Positions 43,757-52,790 of a DNA stretch of 64,000 nucleotides are shown one piece after another. How positions within the stretch are numbered: position 1 is the first letter of the stretch; each line of letters opens with the position of its first letter. The notes under the pieces were generated by a model. That model was not told the origin of the DNA, searched no databases, and saw only the letters and a list, made by a program, of their open reading frames with translations. Source of the DNA: Listeria monocytogenes ATCC 19117 (lineage in GTDB: Bacteria; Bacillota; Bacilli; Lactobacillales; Listeriaceae). Location: contig NC_018584.1 in the NCBI RefSeq assembly GCF_000307025.1, forward strand, positions 744,001 through 808,000. Reading direction: 5' to 3'. The translations under genes were made by a program, and so were the position numbers.

Positions 43757-44323
43757 TGGTTATTATATAACTCTATTTCTTCAAACAAATAGAGCAGATG
43801 TGAAAAGTACTATTTCTACTATTTTCAATATTCATCAGTCAATAATAATATGATTTCACATTATCAGAGTGCTAAAATTAGACTTCGTTAGCTGTGTCCA
43901 GCTGTTAAATTGTGACGTTTTTTTGACAAAATTGTAAAAATGGATAAAAGTGTAACTTTATCCAAAAACGAGGTTGAATTCAAGTGGATTTCGATGATTT
44001 GGGATGTTTTGAAAATGTTGGAATTATCTTTTGAAACGCTTTTTTTTTGAGTTGTATTTTAATTGAAAATAAGTAATATCAATTACTTTCGTGTTTTTGA
44101 AACTTTGCTAATTAGATTTTTTATAGTAAATTATTTTCGTTTTTATTCGTGAAAATGTGTCAAAAATAATTACTTGAAAATGGAATGAAATACTGTTTTT
44201 GTGATATAAAACGTTCAAGAAATGTTCATAAATAGGAAATTTTGCTACTTAGGAAGGCGTTTTTGAGTGGCTGTTTAGCGTATAATTTTAGGAGTAATAA
44301 ATATTACTGGAGGTTATACACGA
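43757..44323 (+). other. AT-rich intergenic region upstream of the LRR surface protein
   Basis: A 567-base stretch without a convincing gene. It contains TTGACA at about 43923, a GGATAAA...TTTATCC hairpin at 43942-43963, and a TATAAT at 44281-44286 close to the LRR gene. GTTTTT-N13-GCGTAT (44259-44283) is one base from a Listeria sigma-B-like pattern. No PrfA box (TTAACA-N2-TGTTAA) was found. Long AT-rich leaders are common before Listeria surface-protein genes. Confidence 0.5.
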
Positions 44324-46228
44324 ATGAAAAAAGCGTTTCTATGCCTATCCGCTGTTGTTTTGTCATTAAATTTTGTGTGGGTTAACCCACTTTCTGGGTT
44401 GGCATCCAAAATCGAAACAACAAAATTGAAATCAACAATGGATACAAACCAACAAGTTAATTTGAAAAATAATGCAACCGATATTGTTACTTCGGAAGAT
44501 TTAGGAGGGCAGACGTGGTTGATTAATGAAGTAAACAGACAATTAGCGCCTAAAAAGGTCGGTGTGGATTTAACATTTGACGATTTGGCTAAAATTAAGA
44601 TCATTTCATTGAGTAATAAATCGCTTACTGGTGAAGTACCACCGGAGATTAAAAATTTAGTATCTCTTGAAAAATTGCTTTTATATTCTAATAAGCTATC
44701 AGGAGAGATTCCTGCTGAATTAGGGGAATTAACGAATTTATCAGAACTTCGATTAGACTACAATCAATTCACTGGAAAAATTCCTGATGGACTTGGAAAG
44801 ATTTCGTCAATTGCGTTACAGAACAACGAACTGGTTGGCCAAATTCCTTTGAGCTTATACGAAAATCGAACAGGAACAAATGAAGTAAATGTATCAGGTA
44901 ACCAAGTGACCATTAATAGTAGAGAGCCGGAACCAAGTATTTACTCCTACTCAACTTTTATTTATCCAGCGACTACACCTCAATATAGTGGGCATTTGAC
45001 GGCAACAACCACTTATTTTAGCAACGTAACGAATGATACATTGCTTACTCCTTTTCTTTCTGGCAGTTCTACTTTTATTGATTTGCATGCGGAGTTTATG
45101 TTAGATAGGGAACTTTTTGAAGGTCATGAGGTAACAATTACAGATGAGTCTTCTGGTAAAATACTTTACGAAGGTGAGTTAAATTCTGACATTAGTATTT
45201 CTTTGAAAAGTTTCAGCTCAGGCTATCATAATATTCGAGTTGTACTTGATAATGCGCCGAACAACCCACAAAACCAAGTAACTTTTGGTATCAGCATGGC
45301 AAGTACGGTGGCTGGTGATTTGACAGTTAACTATGTAGATGAAGATGGAAAAACGATTCATGATCCACAGATAGTTAGTGGATTTGTAGGTGATGATTAT
45401 GATGTAACAACGCCTGACTACGAATTAGTAATTGATGGGTACGAATTAGATACTTCCAAATTACCAACCAATGGGATGGGCACTTTTGACTACGCGCCAC
45501 TATCTGTCACGTATGTCTATAAAAAAATGGAAGGCGCACCTGTCACAGTAAAATACGTAGATGAAAACGGCAACGAAATCACTACTTCTGACACTTTGAC
45601 CGGAAAACTAGATGATTCTTATCACGCAAAAGCGAAAGAAATTACTGGATTTACATTAGATAATAGTAAGCTACCAGTCAATGCAAGCGGCGTTTTTGAA
45701 ACAAATCCACAAACAGTCACCTACGTGTATAATGCAGTACCTGCAAAAATTAAAGCGCATGATTCCACGATTTACGTAGGAGATACATGGAGCGCAGAGG
45801 ATAATTTTGATAGCGCAGTAAATTCTGTTGGAGCTGCAGTTTCCTTTGATGATGTAAAAGTAGAAGGGAAAGTAGACACGACAAAAGCAGGTGTTTATCC
45901 GGTTACTTATAGTTTTTCCGGGGAAGCTGTGACTATTAATGTAACTGTAAAAGCTAAAGTTATTCCAGCACCACCAGTAACACCTGTTCAACCAATTAAT
46001 CCAGACCAACCAAACATTCCAAATACACCTAGCGTAGATCAGACTCACGTTGCAAAACCTGGAAATTTAAAGGTAACAAAGACACAACCTACAGTAGCAG
46101 GAAAAATAAAACTACCAACTACAGGGGATAATCTTTGGGATAGTGTGCTGTATAGTGTATTTGGTTTAATAGCAGTATGTGTCGCATTTAGTTTATTCTT
46201 CTGGCGTAAAAAGCAAAAGCATAGCTGA
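44324..46228 (+). CDS. LPXTG surface protein with plant-type leucine-rich repeats and MucBP domains
   Basis: A 634-residue cell-wall protein. Signal peptide (1-28); about four LRRs with the plant-specific pattern (LEKLLLYSNKLSGEIPAELG; LSELRLDYNQFTGKIPDGLG) at about 85-175; a beta-rich region; two MucBP repeats (about 325-398, GDLTVNYVDEDGKTIHDPQ; and 402-470, VTVKYVDENGNEITTSD); a Big_3/Ig-like domain (472-545); a Pro-rich spacer; sorting signal LPTTG (598-602), membrane helix and KKQKHS tail. MucBP domains suggest mucin or glycan contact. Not a classical 22-residue internalin LRR. Corresponds in place to lmo0732. Confidence 0.9.
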   Translation: MKKAFLCLSAVVLSLNFVWVNPLSGLASKIETTKLKSTMDTNQQVNLKNNATDIVTSEDLGGQTWLINEVNRQLAPKKVGVDLTFDDLAKIKIISLSNKSLTGEVPPEIKNLVSLEKLLLYSNKLSGEIPAELGELTNLSELRLDYNQFTGKIPDGLGKISSIALQNNELVGQIPLSLYENRTGTNEVNVSGNQVTINSREPEPSIYSYSTFIYPATTPQYSGHLTATTTYFSNVTNDTLLTPFLSGSSTFIDLHAEFMLDRELFEGHEVTITDESSGKILYEGELNSDISISLKSFSSGYHNIRVVLDNAPNNPQNQVTFGISMASTVAGDLTVNYVDEDGKTIHDPQIVSGFVGDDYDVTTPDYELVIDGYELDTSKLPTNGMGTFDYAPLSVTYVYKKMEGAPVTVKYVDENGNEITTSDTLTGKLDDSYHAKAKEITGFTLDNSKLPVNASGVFETNPQTVTYVYNAVPAKIKAHDSTIYVGDTWSAEDNFDSAVNSVGAAVSFDDVKVEGKVDTTKAGVYPVTYSFSGEAVTINVTVKAKVIPAPPVTPVQPINPDQPNIPNTPSVDQTHVAKPGNLKVTKTQPTVAGKIKLPTTGDNLWDSVLYSVFGLIAVCVAFSLFFWRKKQKHS

Positions 46229-46504
46229 AATATATTAGAACTAGGCTGCCTATTTTAAAAGGGTAATGTGCTAAAGAGATACCAACTAAAAACGGTATAC
46301 CAGCAAAAAATAACTTTACGTCCTATTCTGAATTAAAGAAAGCAAAATAATATTTTTATGATTGAAAGGTACTATGGATGTGATAGTAAATACAAAACTG
46401 CATATCGTGGCTATAAAGTTTGAATGTTAATATGCGTTGCTTGTAGCAATGGACGAGTTCTCATACAATAGTGATAACAACTGGAAGAAAGGTGGGTATC
46501 TCTA
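46229..46504 (+). other. Intergenic region with possible gene debris
   Basis: No intact gene and no clear terminator. A 26-codon open stretch (AKEIPTKNGIPAKNNFTSYS..., about 46271-46350) and another short one near 46370-46420 look protein-like but lack starts and ribosome sites; they may be relics. A proper AAAGGTGG ribosome site belongs to the next gene. Confidence 0.4.
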
Positions 46505-47014
46505 ATGTTAAACGAAAATATTAAAGCAATCAGGAAATCAAAAGGACTTTCGCAAGAAGAAATTGCCATCAAACTGAATGTGGTGCGACAAACAATCTCT
46601 AAATGGGAGCAAGGATTGTCAGTTCCTGATTCTGATATGTTAATCTCCATATCGGAAGTGCTTGAAACACCAGTAAGCACTTTGCTTGGAGAAACTGTTA
46701 TGGTTTCAAAGGTTGATGACGTAAAAGCGATCTCCGAAAAACTGGAGATTATAAACTTACAGCTTGCACAAAGAAAGACCGCCAGACGAAAAATGCTTTA
46801 TTGGCTATTTGTCTCGTTGTGTGCCGTTATAGCAATAATTTCTTCGGTCTTTATAATACTAAATAGTCCTTACTTAGGTTGGGATTATAGTGACCCTGAA
46901 ACTAGCGTTATCGGAGTAGCTTTTCATACATTTGAATGGTTGTTTGTCAGATTAGCACCGATTATCCTTATAGGAGGAGTCGTTGGGATTTTTTTAACGC
47001 GGAAGAACGTATAA
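46505..47014 (+). CDS. XRE-family regulator with membrane domain
   Basis: A 169-residue protein: N-terminal Cro/CI helix-turn-helix (ENIKAIRKSKGLSQEEIAIKLNVVRQTISKWEQG, about 4-37), a linker helix, then two membrane helices (about 98-118 and 145-163). HTH proteins with C-terminal membrane segments are common in Firmicutes as one-component regulators, often sensing membrane events and controlling a neighbouring gene. No obvious target remains beside it. Confidence 0.85.
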   Translation: MLNENIKAIRKSKGLSQEEIAIKLNVVRQTISKWEQGLSVPDSDMLISISEVLETPVSTLLGETVMVSKVDDVKAISEKLEIINLQLAQRKTARRKMLYWLFVSLCAVIAIISSVFIILNSPYLGWDYSDPETSVIGVAFHTFEWLFVRLAPIILIGGVVGIFLTRKNV

Positions 47015-47120
47015 AAGCGTACTATCTTGGATGCTTTTAGGGATGAGTCAGACTTCAAAATTACTGTTTGTAAAAAGGAACGGAATCAAAGCACCAAACC
47101 CATATTGTCAAACAACCGAA

Positions 47121-47387
47121 CGGGGCTAGACAATTGATTCTACGTACCGAATTGATTATTTGGCCTCACATATTGCGCGTATGCAAGAAGCCATTGAAGA
47201 AGGTTGTGACATAAACGTTTATCTAATTTAGTGAATAATAGCTCTTTATTCAACACGTGAAGGTTTCGAGAAAAGATATGGCTTTGTTGATGTTGATAAA
47301 GATAATAGCTATAAACGTTTGAAGAAGAAAAGTTTCTATTGGTATAAAAAAGTAATTGAAACTAATGGAAATGATTTAAGTTATTAA
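47121..47387 (+). pseudogene. Decayed 3' end of a GH1 6-phospho-beta-glucosidase
   Basis: One reading frame still spells GH1 C-terminal motifs: YRIDYLASHIARMQEAIEEG (47145-47204), then after two in-frame stops (TAG TGA at 47229-47234) STREGFEKRYGFVDVDKD and KKKSFYWYKKVIETNG up to TAA at 47387. Intact enzymes have GCIDLVSAST-GEM-KRYGF at the interrupted point. The catalytic N-terminal regions are missing. This is probably the last trace of a beta-glucoside operon. Confidence 0.85.
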
Positions 47388-47400
47388 ATTAATATCAATC

Positions 47401-48060
47401 TCATATATCCAAAGAGTCCTTATCAATCCGGTAAGGGCTTTTTTTGTTGACCAAAAATTCTTCTTCTACAAGTTCGGTTAGTAAATTGGATATGTTTGGC
47501 TGCGTTGTGCGGCAATATCTTGCAAGAACTGACTGATTGATAAAGTTTGGTAATACAATTTCATTTCTTTCTTCATCTTCAGTGCCCATCTCTACCGCAA
47601 GATTTTCTAAAGCCATGTAAATCCGTTCTTTCGGCGTTTTTGCAATCATACCAAGAAGCGCATAGTGACGAGCAAAAACGTCAGCAATACTTGTTAAGAG
47701 AAAATCATTTACATCAGGTTTAATCGATAATATGTTGAGTAAAAAGTCAGCATCTATTTTATAGAGCATCAAATGTTCACTCATGACCGTAATACTATGC
47801 TTTTTTTTCGGATAAGAGGAAAATGCATCAATTCCTAAAACATTATATGGAAGAACAAAGATGGAAATGTAGTTCGTTTTTCTTAAATTATCCTCTAATT
47901 CAACTGCAGCATAACCTTCCACGATAAAAAAGATACTTTTCGCTTTTTCATCTTCAAAAATTATTTTTTCATTTACGGTATAGGTTTTCTTCGTTACATA
48001 TTTATAGTAGTCTGGAAATTCTTTTAAATATCCAAGTACGGTATCAAATTTCTCTGGCAT
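47401..48060 (-). CDS. Crp/Fnr-family transcriptional regulator
   Basis: A 219-residue regulator of the PrfA/Crp fold: cyclic-nucleotide-binding-like beta roll (about 20-120; NEKIIFEDEKAKSIFFIVEGYAAVEL) and a C-terminal winged helix with FINQSVLARYCRTTQPNISNLLTELVEEEF. Cys in the recognition region is unusual. A TATAAT (48102-48097, minus) lies upstream and GGGGG before the ATG. Its 3' end overlaps the terminator of the decayed GH1 gene. Targets unknown. Confidence 0.87.
   Translation of the reverse strand: MPEKFDTVLGYLKEFPDYYKYVTKKTYTVNEKIIFEDEKAKSIFFIVEGYAAVELEDNLRKTNYISIFVLPYNVLGIDAFSSYPKKKHSITVMSEHLMLYKIDADFLLNILSIKPDVNDFLLTSIADVFARHYALLGMIAKTPKERIYMALENLAVEMGTEDEERNEIVLPNFINQSVLARYCRTTQPNISNLLTELVEEEFLVNKKSPYRIDKDSLDI
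47415..47445 (+). terminator. Terminator of the decayed glucosidase gene, inside the regulator's 3' end
   Basis: AGTCCTTA (47415-47422) with TAAGGGCT (47432-47439) including one T-G pair, then a T tract in the + direction. It fits the GH1 remnant 28 bases upstream, and it encodes, antisense, part of the last 15 residues of the Crp/Fnr protein. Confidence 0.7.
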
Positions 48061-48096
48061 TATAGTGCCCCCTTATATTTGAATAATTACCACTTT

Positions 48097-48102
48097 ATTA
48101 TA
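48097..48102 (-). promoter_or_regulatory. -10 element upstream of the minus-strand Crp/Fnr gene
   Basis: Consensus TATAAT on the minus strand 37 bases before the start; -35 is not convincing (AT-rich). Confidence 0.45.
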
Positions 48103-48248
48103 CGCTATTTCTTTAAAAAAAATATTATGAACAGTTTGTGACGTTATCTAGATTGGCTTATTGTATACATTTTTAATTAAAAAAATTTTTTAAGCAATAA
48201 AAAACGCATTTTAGATATATGTAATGTATAAATGAAGCGATTTTCCTT

Positions 48249-48257
48249 TGATATAGT
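48249..48257 (+). promoter_or_regulatory. Extended -10 promoter of the GntR-ABC operon
   Basis: TG-A-TATAGT (48249-48257) forms an extended -10 with a weak -35. The leader (about 60 bases) contains GTGTGACC-type sequences that could hold the GntR operator, but I see no clean palindrome. Confidence 0.45.
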
Positions 48258-48322
48258 ACATTCATAGCCAGTGTGACCCAGGTGGTACGGTGATACGGAC
48301 AGACAGGCGAAAGGAGGAAATT

Positions 48323-48700
48323 ATGAAGTTTGATGATAGTAAACCCATTTATAAACAAATCGTTCATTATATTCATACAGAAATTGTTACAGGAATTTAC
48401 AATGCTGGTGACAAGCTACTATCTGTAAGAGAGTTAGCAACAAAGTTAGAAGTAAATCCGACAACCATCCAGCGAGCTTATGCAGAACTGGAAGAAACGG
48501 AAATTATTTACACCGTTCGAGGTACTGGTAAATATTTGACAGAAGATAAGAGGAGAATTGAGCAATTGGAAAATGACATCGCAAAACAACTTACCGAAAA
48601 TTTTATTAGTGAAATGAGTAAATTAGGAATTAATAAAGAAAAAATTATCGCTTGGGTGAAAAAAGTAGAGGAGGTAGAAGTAAATGTTAGTGGGAAATAA
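48323..48700 (+). CDS. GntR-family regulator (YtrA subfamily)
   Basis: A 125-residue short GntR protein from ATG 48323 behind AGGAGG; an upstream in-frame ATG at 48290 lacks a ribosome site. It has only the winged helix (KPIYKQIVHYIHTEIVTGIYNAGDKLLSVRELATKLEVNPTTIQRAYAEL) and a short helical tail, as in YtrA regulators that repress adjacent ABC transporters induced by cell-wall antibiotics. It overlaps the next gene by 17 bases. Known as lmo0741. Confidence 0.9.
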   Translation: MKFDDSKPIYKQIVHYIHTEIVTGIYNAGDKLLSVRELATKLEVNPTTIQRAYAELEETEIIYTVRGTGKYLTEDKRRIEQLENDIAKQLTENFISEMSKLGINKEKIIAWVKKVEEVEVNVSGK

Positions 48701-49373
48701 TATCGCTAAATCCTATCCAAATAAATTAGTCTTACAAAATGTAGACTTCGAAGCAAAACCAGGCGACATGATCGTGCTCACTGGTGAAAATGGTAGCGGG
48801 AAAACGACCTTGCTAGATATGTTAGCAAGCTTGAAGAAACCGGATAGTGGCACATTGGAATTAGACAATGAAGTATTTACTACTAATGATATCCGCCAGC
48901 AAATCGCTTATTTAAATAATGAACTTTACGCTAAAAAAAGTACTACTATAGAAGATTATATGAAACAACATGGTTTGCTTTTTGAAAATATGGAGTTAGA
49001 TAAGTGGGACCGATTACTTGCTGGATGGCGAATTAACAAACGACTAAAACTTGGCGAACTATCAACAGGTATGTTAATGAAAGTGAAAATTGGTAGTGTG
49101 TTAGCAAGAAAAGCCAAATTGTATCTTTATGATGAACCTTTTGCGAGTATCGATATTATGGCTCGTTCAGAAGTAATGAAAGCTATTATTAGCGAAACAA
49201 ATCCAGATGCTATCACGATTATTTCTTCCCACCATTTAGAAGGAACCGAAAAATTATATAGCAAACTGTGGTTAATTAAAGATAACACGTTAAAAACTAT
49301 TGAAACAGAAACTTATCGCGAGGAAACAGGCAACGCATTAATCGATTTCTATAAGGAGGAAATGAACAAATGA
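48684..49373 (+). CDS. ABC transporter ATP-binding protein
   Basis: A 229-residue ATPase. Walker A GENGSGKTT (about 34-42); signature LSTGMLMKVKIG (a degenerate LSGGQ); Walker B LYLYDEPFASID; switch His in SSHHLEG. Short YtrB/BcrA-like form, typical of GntR-linked antibiotic-response exporters. Overlaps both neighbours. Confidence 0.9.
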   Translation: MLVGNNIAKSYPNKLVLQNVDFEAKPGDMIVLTGENGSGKTTLLDMLASLKKPDSGTLELDNEVFTTNDIRQQIAYLNNELYAKKSTTIEDYMKQHGLLFENMELDKWDRLLAGWRINKRLKLGELSTGMLMKVKIGSVLARKAKLYLYDEPFASIDIMARSEVMKAIISETNPDAITIISSHHLEGTEKLYSKLWLIKDNTLKTIETETYREETGNALIDFYKEEMNK

Positions 49374-50074
49374 CAAAAATGATTACTTTTTATTTAAAAC
49401 AAATCAGTCCTATTCTTTTGATTGGACTTGCAATTATCTTGGGGCTGAACTTTCTAGGGTTCACGATGAATCTGCTTGAGGGAACGGATTTGCTTTTTAG
49501 AGCAATTCGAGGAACGACGGTAATGAGCCTAATTCTAGTGCTTATCACTACTTGGAAAATCACGAAACTCGACACATCGAAAGAAAATGTAACACTTGCT
49601 TCTCTTTCTGGATTTTCAGAAACAAAGAAATTTTTCGGAAAACTATTTGCTGCTTATTTATCAGCAATTACTGTAATTTTACTTCAAAGTGCCTTTATTT
49701 GGTATTACGGTTTTGAAACAGGACGTATGGAAGCAGGCGATGCGTTATCGTTTGTTTCTGGAACGTTGATGATGTTTTTATTTATCGCTATGTTTGTTTG
49801 TTACTTTGTTATTCCGGTAGGGTGGTTAAAAGATCACGTGAAGGCGAGTTCTCTTCAAAAAGCGGCAGTTATTCTCCTTCTCTTTGCTATCCTAATTGTC
49901 AATTTACTAGCTGAATACTACTTGCATATTTATAACGGCCCTGGAATCATTTCCATTTTACCTAATGGACACTTTGATATTTCCCTTCTATCTATTGTTT
50001 GGAATGTAGGCTTATGTTCAGTTATTGCAGGCAGTTACATCTATATGAAATCTAAAAAAATGGATACTATTTGA
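49370..50074 (+). CDS. ABC transporter membrane protein
   Basis: A 234-residue protein with six hydrophobic helices (about 11-30, 40-58, 90-112, 132-150, 163-182, 203-224). Start overlaps the ATPase stop (ATGA). Presumed membrane partner of the preceding ATPase; no family motif visible. Known as lmo0743. Confidence 0.78.
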   Translation: MTKMITFYLKQISPILLIGLAIILGLNFLGFTMNLLEGTDLLFRAIRGTTVMSLILVLITTWKITKLDTSKENVTLASLSGFSETKKFFGKLFAAYLSAITVILLQSAFIWYYGFETGRMEAGDALSFVSGTLMMFLFIAMFVCYFVIPVGWLKDHVKASSLQKAAVILLLFAILIVNLLAEYYLHIYNGPGIISILPNGHFDISLLSIVWNVGLCSVIAGSYIYMKSKKMDTI

Positions 50075-50088
50075 AAGTAGGAGAGTAA

Positions 50089-52089
50089 ATGTTAGAAATT
50101 AAACACCTTAAAAAATCTTATAAGTTAGGAAAGAAAAACGAAACACCAGTTTTGAAAGATATTAATGTGACCATTCAAGACGGAGAATTTGCAGCAATTA
50201 TAGGAAAAAGTGGTAGTGGGAAGTCTACGTTGCTAAATATTATTAGTGGACTTGACACTGATTATGAAGGGAAAGTTTTATACAATGGAGAAGATTTACA
50301 GGATATTGATTTAGATGCCTATCATTTTAATCATATCGGCTTTATTTTTCAAAGCTTTCATCTAGTCAATCATATGTCTGTTATTGAAAATGTAAAAGTT
50401 CCATTATATTTGAATCCTGAATTAGCAGAAAGCGATCGAAATGCGAGAGCGCTTGATTTGCTGAAACAAGTGGGGCTAGAAGACTTTGCTAGCAAAAAAC
50501 CAACACAACTATCTGGTGGACAAAAGCAAAGGGTAGCGATTGCAAGGTCTCTCGCTAATAATCCAGATATGATTATAGCCGATGAACCAACTGGAGCACT
50601 GGATAGTGTTACTTCAGATGAAATTATTAAACTGCTTAAGGATTTGGCCGCAAAAGGGACAACCGTAATAGTTGTAACCCATGATTTAAACATTGCAGAC
50701 CAAACTGATGCGGTATTACGCCTAGCAGATGGAGAAGTAATTTCATTTGAAAGAAAAAAAGAAGTTGTCCAAAAAGTTACCCACAAAAACGAAAAAAAGT
50801 TAAGACTAAACTGGTGGGCTACTGCAAAAATTTCTTTTAAAAGTTTTTTCAATAGAAAATTCCGAAATTTGCTCGTAGCACTTGGCACCTCGATTGGAAT
50901 TATCGCTATTTTATTAGCATTTGGGCTTGGAAATGGAGTAAATCAAAGTCTTTCAAAGATTTTTGGGACAACTTTTTCACCCAATCAGATTACGACTTAT
51001 TATAAAGAAGATGGTGGCTCGAAATCACCTGAACCTACCACTCCATTAACGAGTAGTGAGATCAAGAAAATTAAGCAACTGTATGAAGATGAAAATATTA
51101 CAGAAATATATGAACGCACTACTGTCCAAGGCATTAAATTTGAATACGATGGCGAATACTTGAAAGGTATTTCTGGTGAAATGCAAGAAGCCAACTTTAA
51201 GCCATCACGCTATGAAGATTTAACCGTCAAAGATGAGTATCTTCTAAGCGGGAAAATGGTGACAAGTGATGAAACCGGAGCAGTCATCCCGTCAAGTGTA
51301 GCAAGAGCTATTCTTGGAAAAAAGGATTCTGATGAATTAACAAAAAGTGATGGTGATAAACTCATTGGTAAAAAAATAACCTTAGTTTATGCCGGAAGAA
51401 ACAGTGACACAAAAAATACGGTTAAAACAGAAACAATTATATCCGGTATTACCAACCCATCTAAGGAAGGTTTTGCTAGAGGATTTGATGTTTCCACAAA
51501 AACAATGAACGACTTTATTAAAACAACTGGTATTGAAAAACCGATTTTATCTGTAGATGCATTCACAAAAACGACAGCAGAAGCAGAAGAAATCGTGGAG
51601 AAATATGAGGATGACAAAGACTGGGCGAATTATTCGATTACTAACGCGAATGCTTTCGTAGATACATTTAGCCAGTTTACCGATATTATTGTGTACTTGA
51701 TTGCCTTTATTGCAGGTCTTTCGCTTGCAGTTGCTGGCGTGATGATTGCTATCGTGCTTTATATCGGTGTGGTGGAACGAACAAGAGAAATCGGTGTATT
51801 CCGAGCGATTGGTTATCGTAAACGCCATATTCGCGGACTTTTCATGATGGAAGCAAGTTATATTATTATTTTAGCTAATGTGCTATCAAGTCTTGTCGCC
51901 ATGACAATTGCAAAAATAGCCAGTCCCATTTTAGAAACGAAAATTGGCTTTGAAGATATGATTCACATTTCGTTCTGGAATTTCCTTGTTACACTCGCAA
52001 TAACAATTACTATTGGCTTTATTTTCTCGATTTATCCAAGTAATAAAGCAGCAAAATTAGATGCAGCAGAAGCTTTAAGATCAGAATGA
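50089..52089 (+). CDS. MacB-type ABC protein: fused ATPase and FtsX-like permease
   Basis: A 666-residue fusion. ATPase: Walker A GKSGSGKST (about 39-47), signature LSGGQKQRVAIARSLA, Walker B MIIADEPTGALDS, HD. Then a membrane part with TM1 near 262-284, a large extracellular domain (about 290-530), and three C-terminal helices (about 534-560, 590-612, 628-650) with the FtsX/MacB signature around ERTREIGVFRAIGYRKRHI. Such proteins act as mechanotransducers or antibiotic/peptide exporters. Third transport component of the GntR-led operon. Confidence 0.92.
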   Translation: MLEIKHLKKSYKLGKKNETPVLKDINVTIQDGEFAAIIGKSGSGKSTLLNIISGLDTDYEGKVLYNGEDLQDIDLDAYHFNHIGFIFQSFHLVNHMSVIENVKVPLYLNPELAESDRNARALDLLKQVGLEDFASKKPTQLSGGQKQRVAIARSLANNPDMIIADEPTGALDSVTSDEIIKLLKDLAAKGTTVIVVTHDLNIADQTDAVLRLADGEVISFERKKEVVQKVTHKNEKKLRLNWWATAKISFKSFFNRKFRNLLVALGTSIGIIAILLAFGLGNGVNQSLSKIFGTTFSPNQITTYYKEDGGSKSPEPTTPLTSSEIKKIKQLYEDENITEIYERTTVQGIKFEYDGEYLKGISGEMQEANFKPSRYEDLTVKDEYLLSGKMVTSDETGAVIPSSVARAILGKKDSDELTKSDGDKLIGKKITLVYAGRNSDTKNTVKTETIISGITNPSKEGFARGFDVSTKTMNDFIKTTGIEKPILSVDAFTKTTAEAEEIVEKYEDDKDWANYSITNANAFVDTFSQFTDIIVYLIAFIAGLSLAVAGVMIAIVLYIGVVERTREIGVFRAIGYRKRHIRGLFMMEASYIIILANVLSSLVAMTIAKIASPILETKIGFEDMIHISFWNFLVTLAITITIGFIFSIYPSNKAAKLDAAEALRSE

Positions 52090-52117
52090 CCCAACTAACA
52101 GAAAAGAGGAATTTAAC

Positions 52118-52621
52118 ATGAAAAAACCACTAAAAATCAGCTTAATCGTCGTAGGAATCGCAGTAGTCATATTTGCAGGAGTGATGCTATCCTACCGTTT
52201 TATTAAATCAATGGACGTTACTGAAAATGCCGAAATAAATAAATCAGCTACAGGAGATCATGTATTACTGGCAACTCAAGGTAGTAAATTCAAAGACAGT
52301 GTAATGGACCAAGTGAAAAAAGACATGGAAGGCAAAAACGTACATGTTTCGATTATCGATACAACAAAACTAGACAAAGTAAAAGCAGATGATTATGACA
52401 AAGTTGTTCTATTCACCACAGTGCAGTCCGATGATATTCCAGAAAACGTAACCACTTTTATGAATGATAATAAAGATAAAAGTATCCATATTGCGGTAAC
52501 AGCAGATTCTGGGCGCTGGGATGATAAACCGAAAGATATTGATGCAATTTCCGAAGCATCGAAAGCAGAAAATAAACAAGATTTCGTGGACGATTTGACA
52601 AAAGCAATTGTGGCGGAATAA
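52118..52621 (+). CDS. Membrane-anchored flavodoxin-like small protein
   Basis: A 167-residue protein with an N-terminal membrane helix (about 7-27), then an alternating alpha/beta domain (HVLLATQGSKFKDSVMDQV; DDYDKVVLFTTVQS; KSIHIAVTADSGRW) resembling a flavodoxin-like fold, though a phosphate-binding loop is not evident. The topology (few basic residues after the helix) suggests an extracellular domain. Last gene of the GntR-ABC operon, possibly an accessory subunit. Known as lmo0745. Confidence 0.68.
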   Translation: MKKPLKISLIVVGIAVVIFAGVMLSYRFIKSMDVTENAEINKSATGDHVLLATQGSKFKDSVMDQVKKDMEGKNVHVSIIDTTKLDKVKADDYDKVVLFTTVQSDDIPENVTTFMNDNKDKSIHIAVTADSGRWDDKPKDIDAISEASKAENKQDFVDDLTKAIVAE

Positions 52622-52708
52622 GACTAACAGAAACACCCATCCTTAGGTAGTGGCTCATAAGAAAGTATATGAACTTATTGATAGTGACAGCTAACAAACA
52701 GATAATGT

Positions 52709-52760
52709 AAAAAGCGTAATATGATGGAATTAGAATTCCTCGTATTGCGCTTTTATTTTT
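52709..52760 (+). terminator. Terminator of the GntR-ABC operon
   Basis: Long stem of about 21 bp with wobble pairs (left 52710-52731, right 52734-52754) and TTTTATTTTTT. Confidence 0.85.
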
Positions 52761-52790
52761 TGAATTATTTTTCCTTGTTATAATTTTGCC

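Noticed and set aside
44057-44069. TTTT-AATTG-AAAA, a MogR-like match upstream of the LRR gene
   Set aside because: Central N5 contains a G, it is isolated, far from the promoter, and the region is very AT-rich; chance is likely.
43757-44323. PrfA box before the LRR surface protein
   Set aside because: No TTAACA-N2-TGTTAA-like sequence with acceptable match and position was found.
46271-46420. Short protein-like open stretches after the LRR gene
   Set aside because: No start codon with a ribosome site and no family recognised; recorded as possible debris only.
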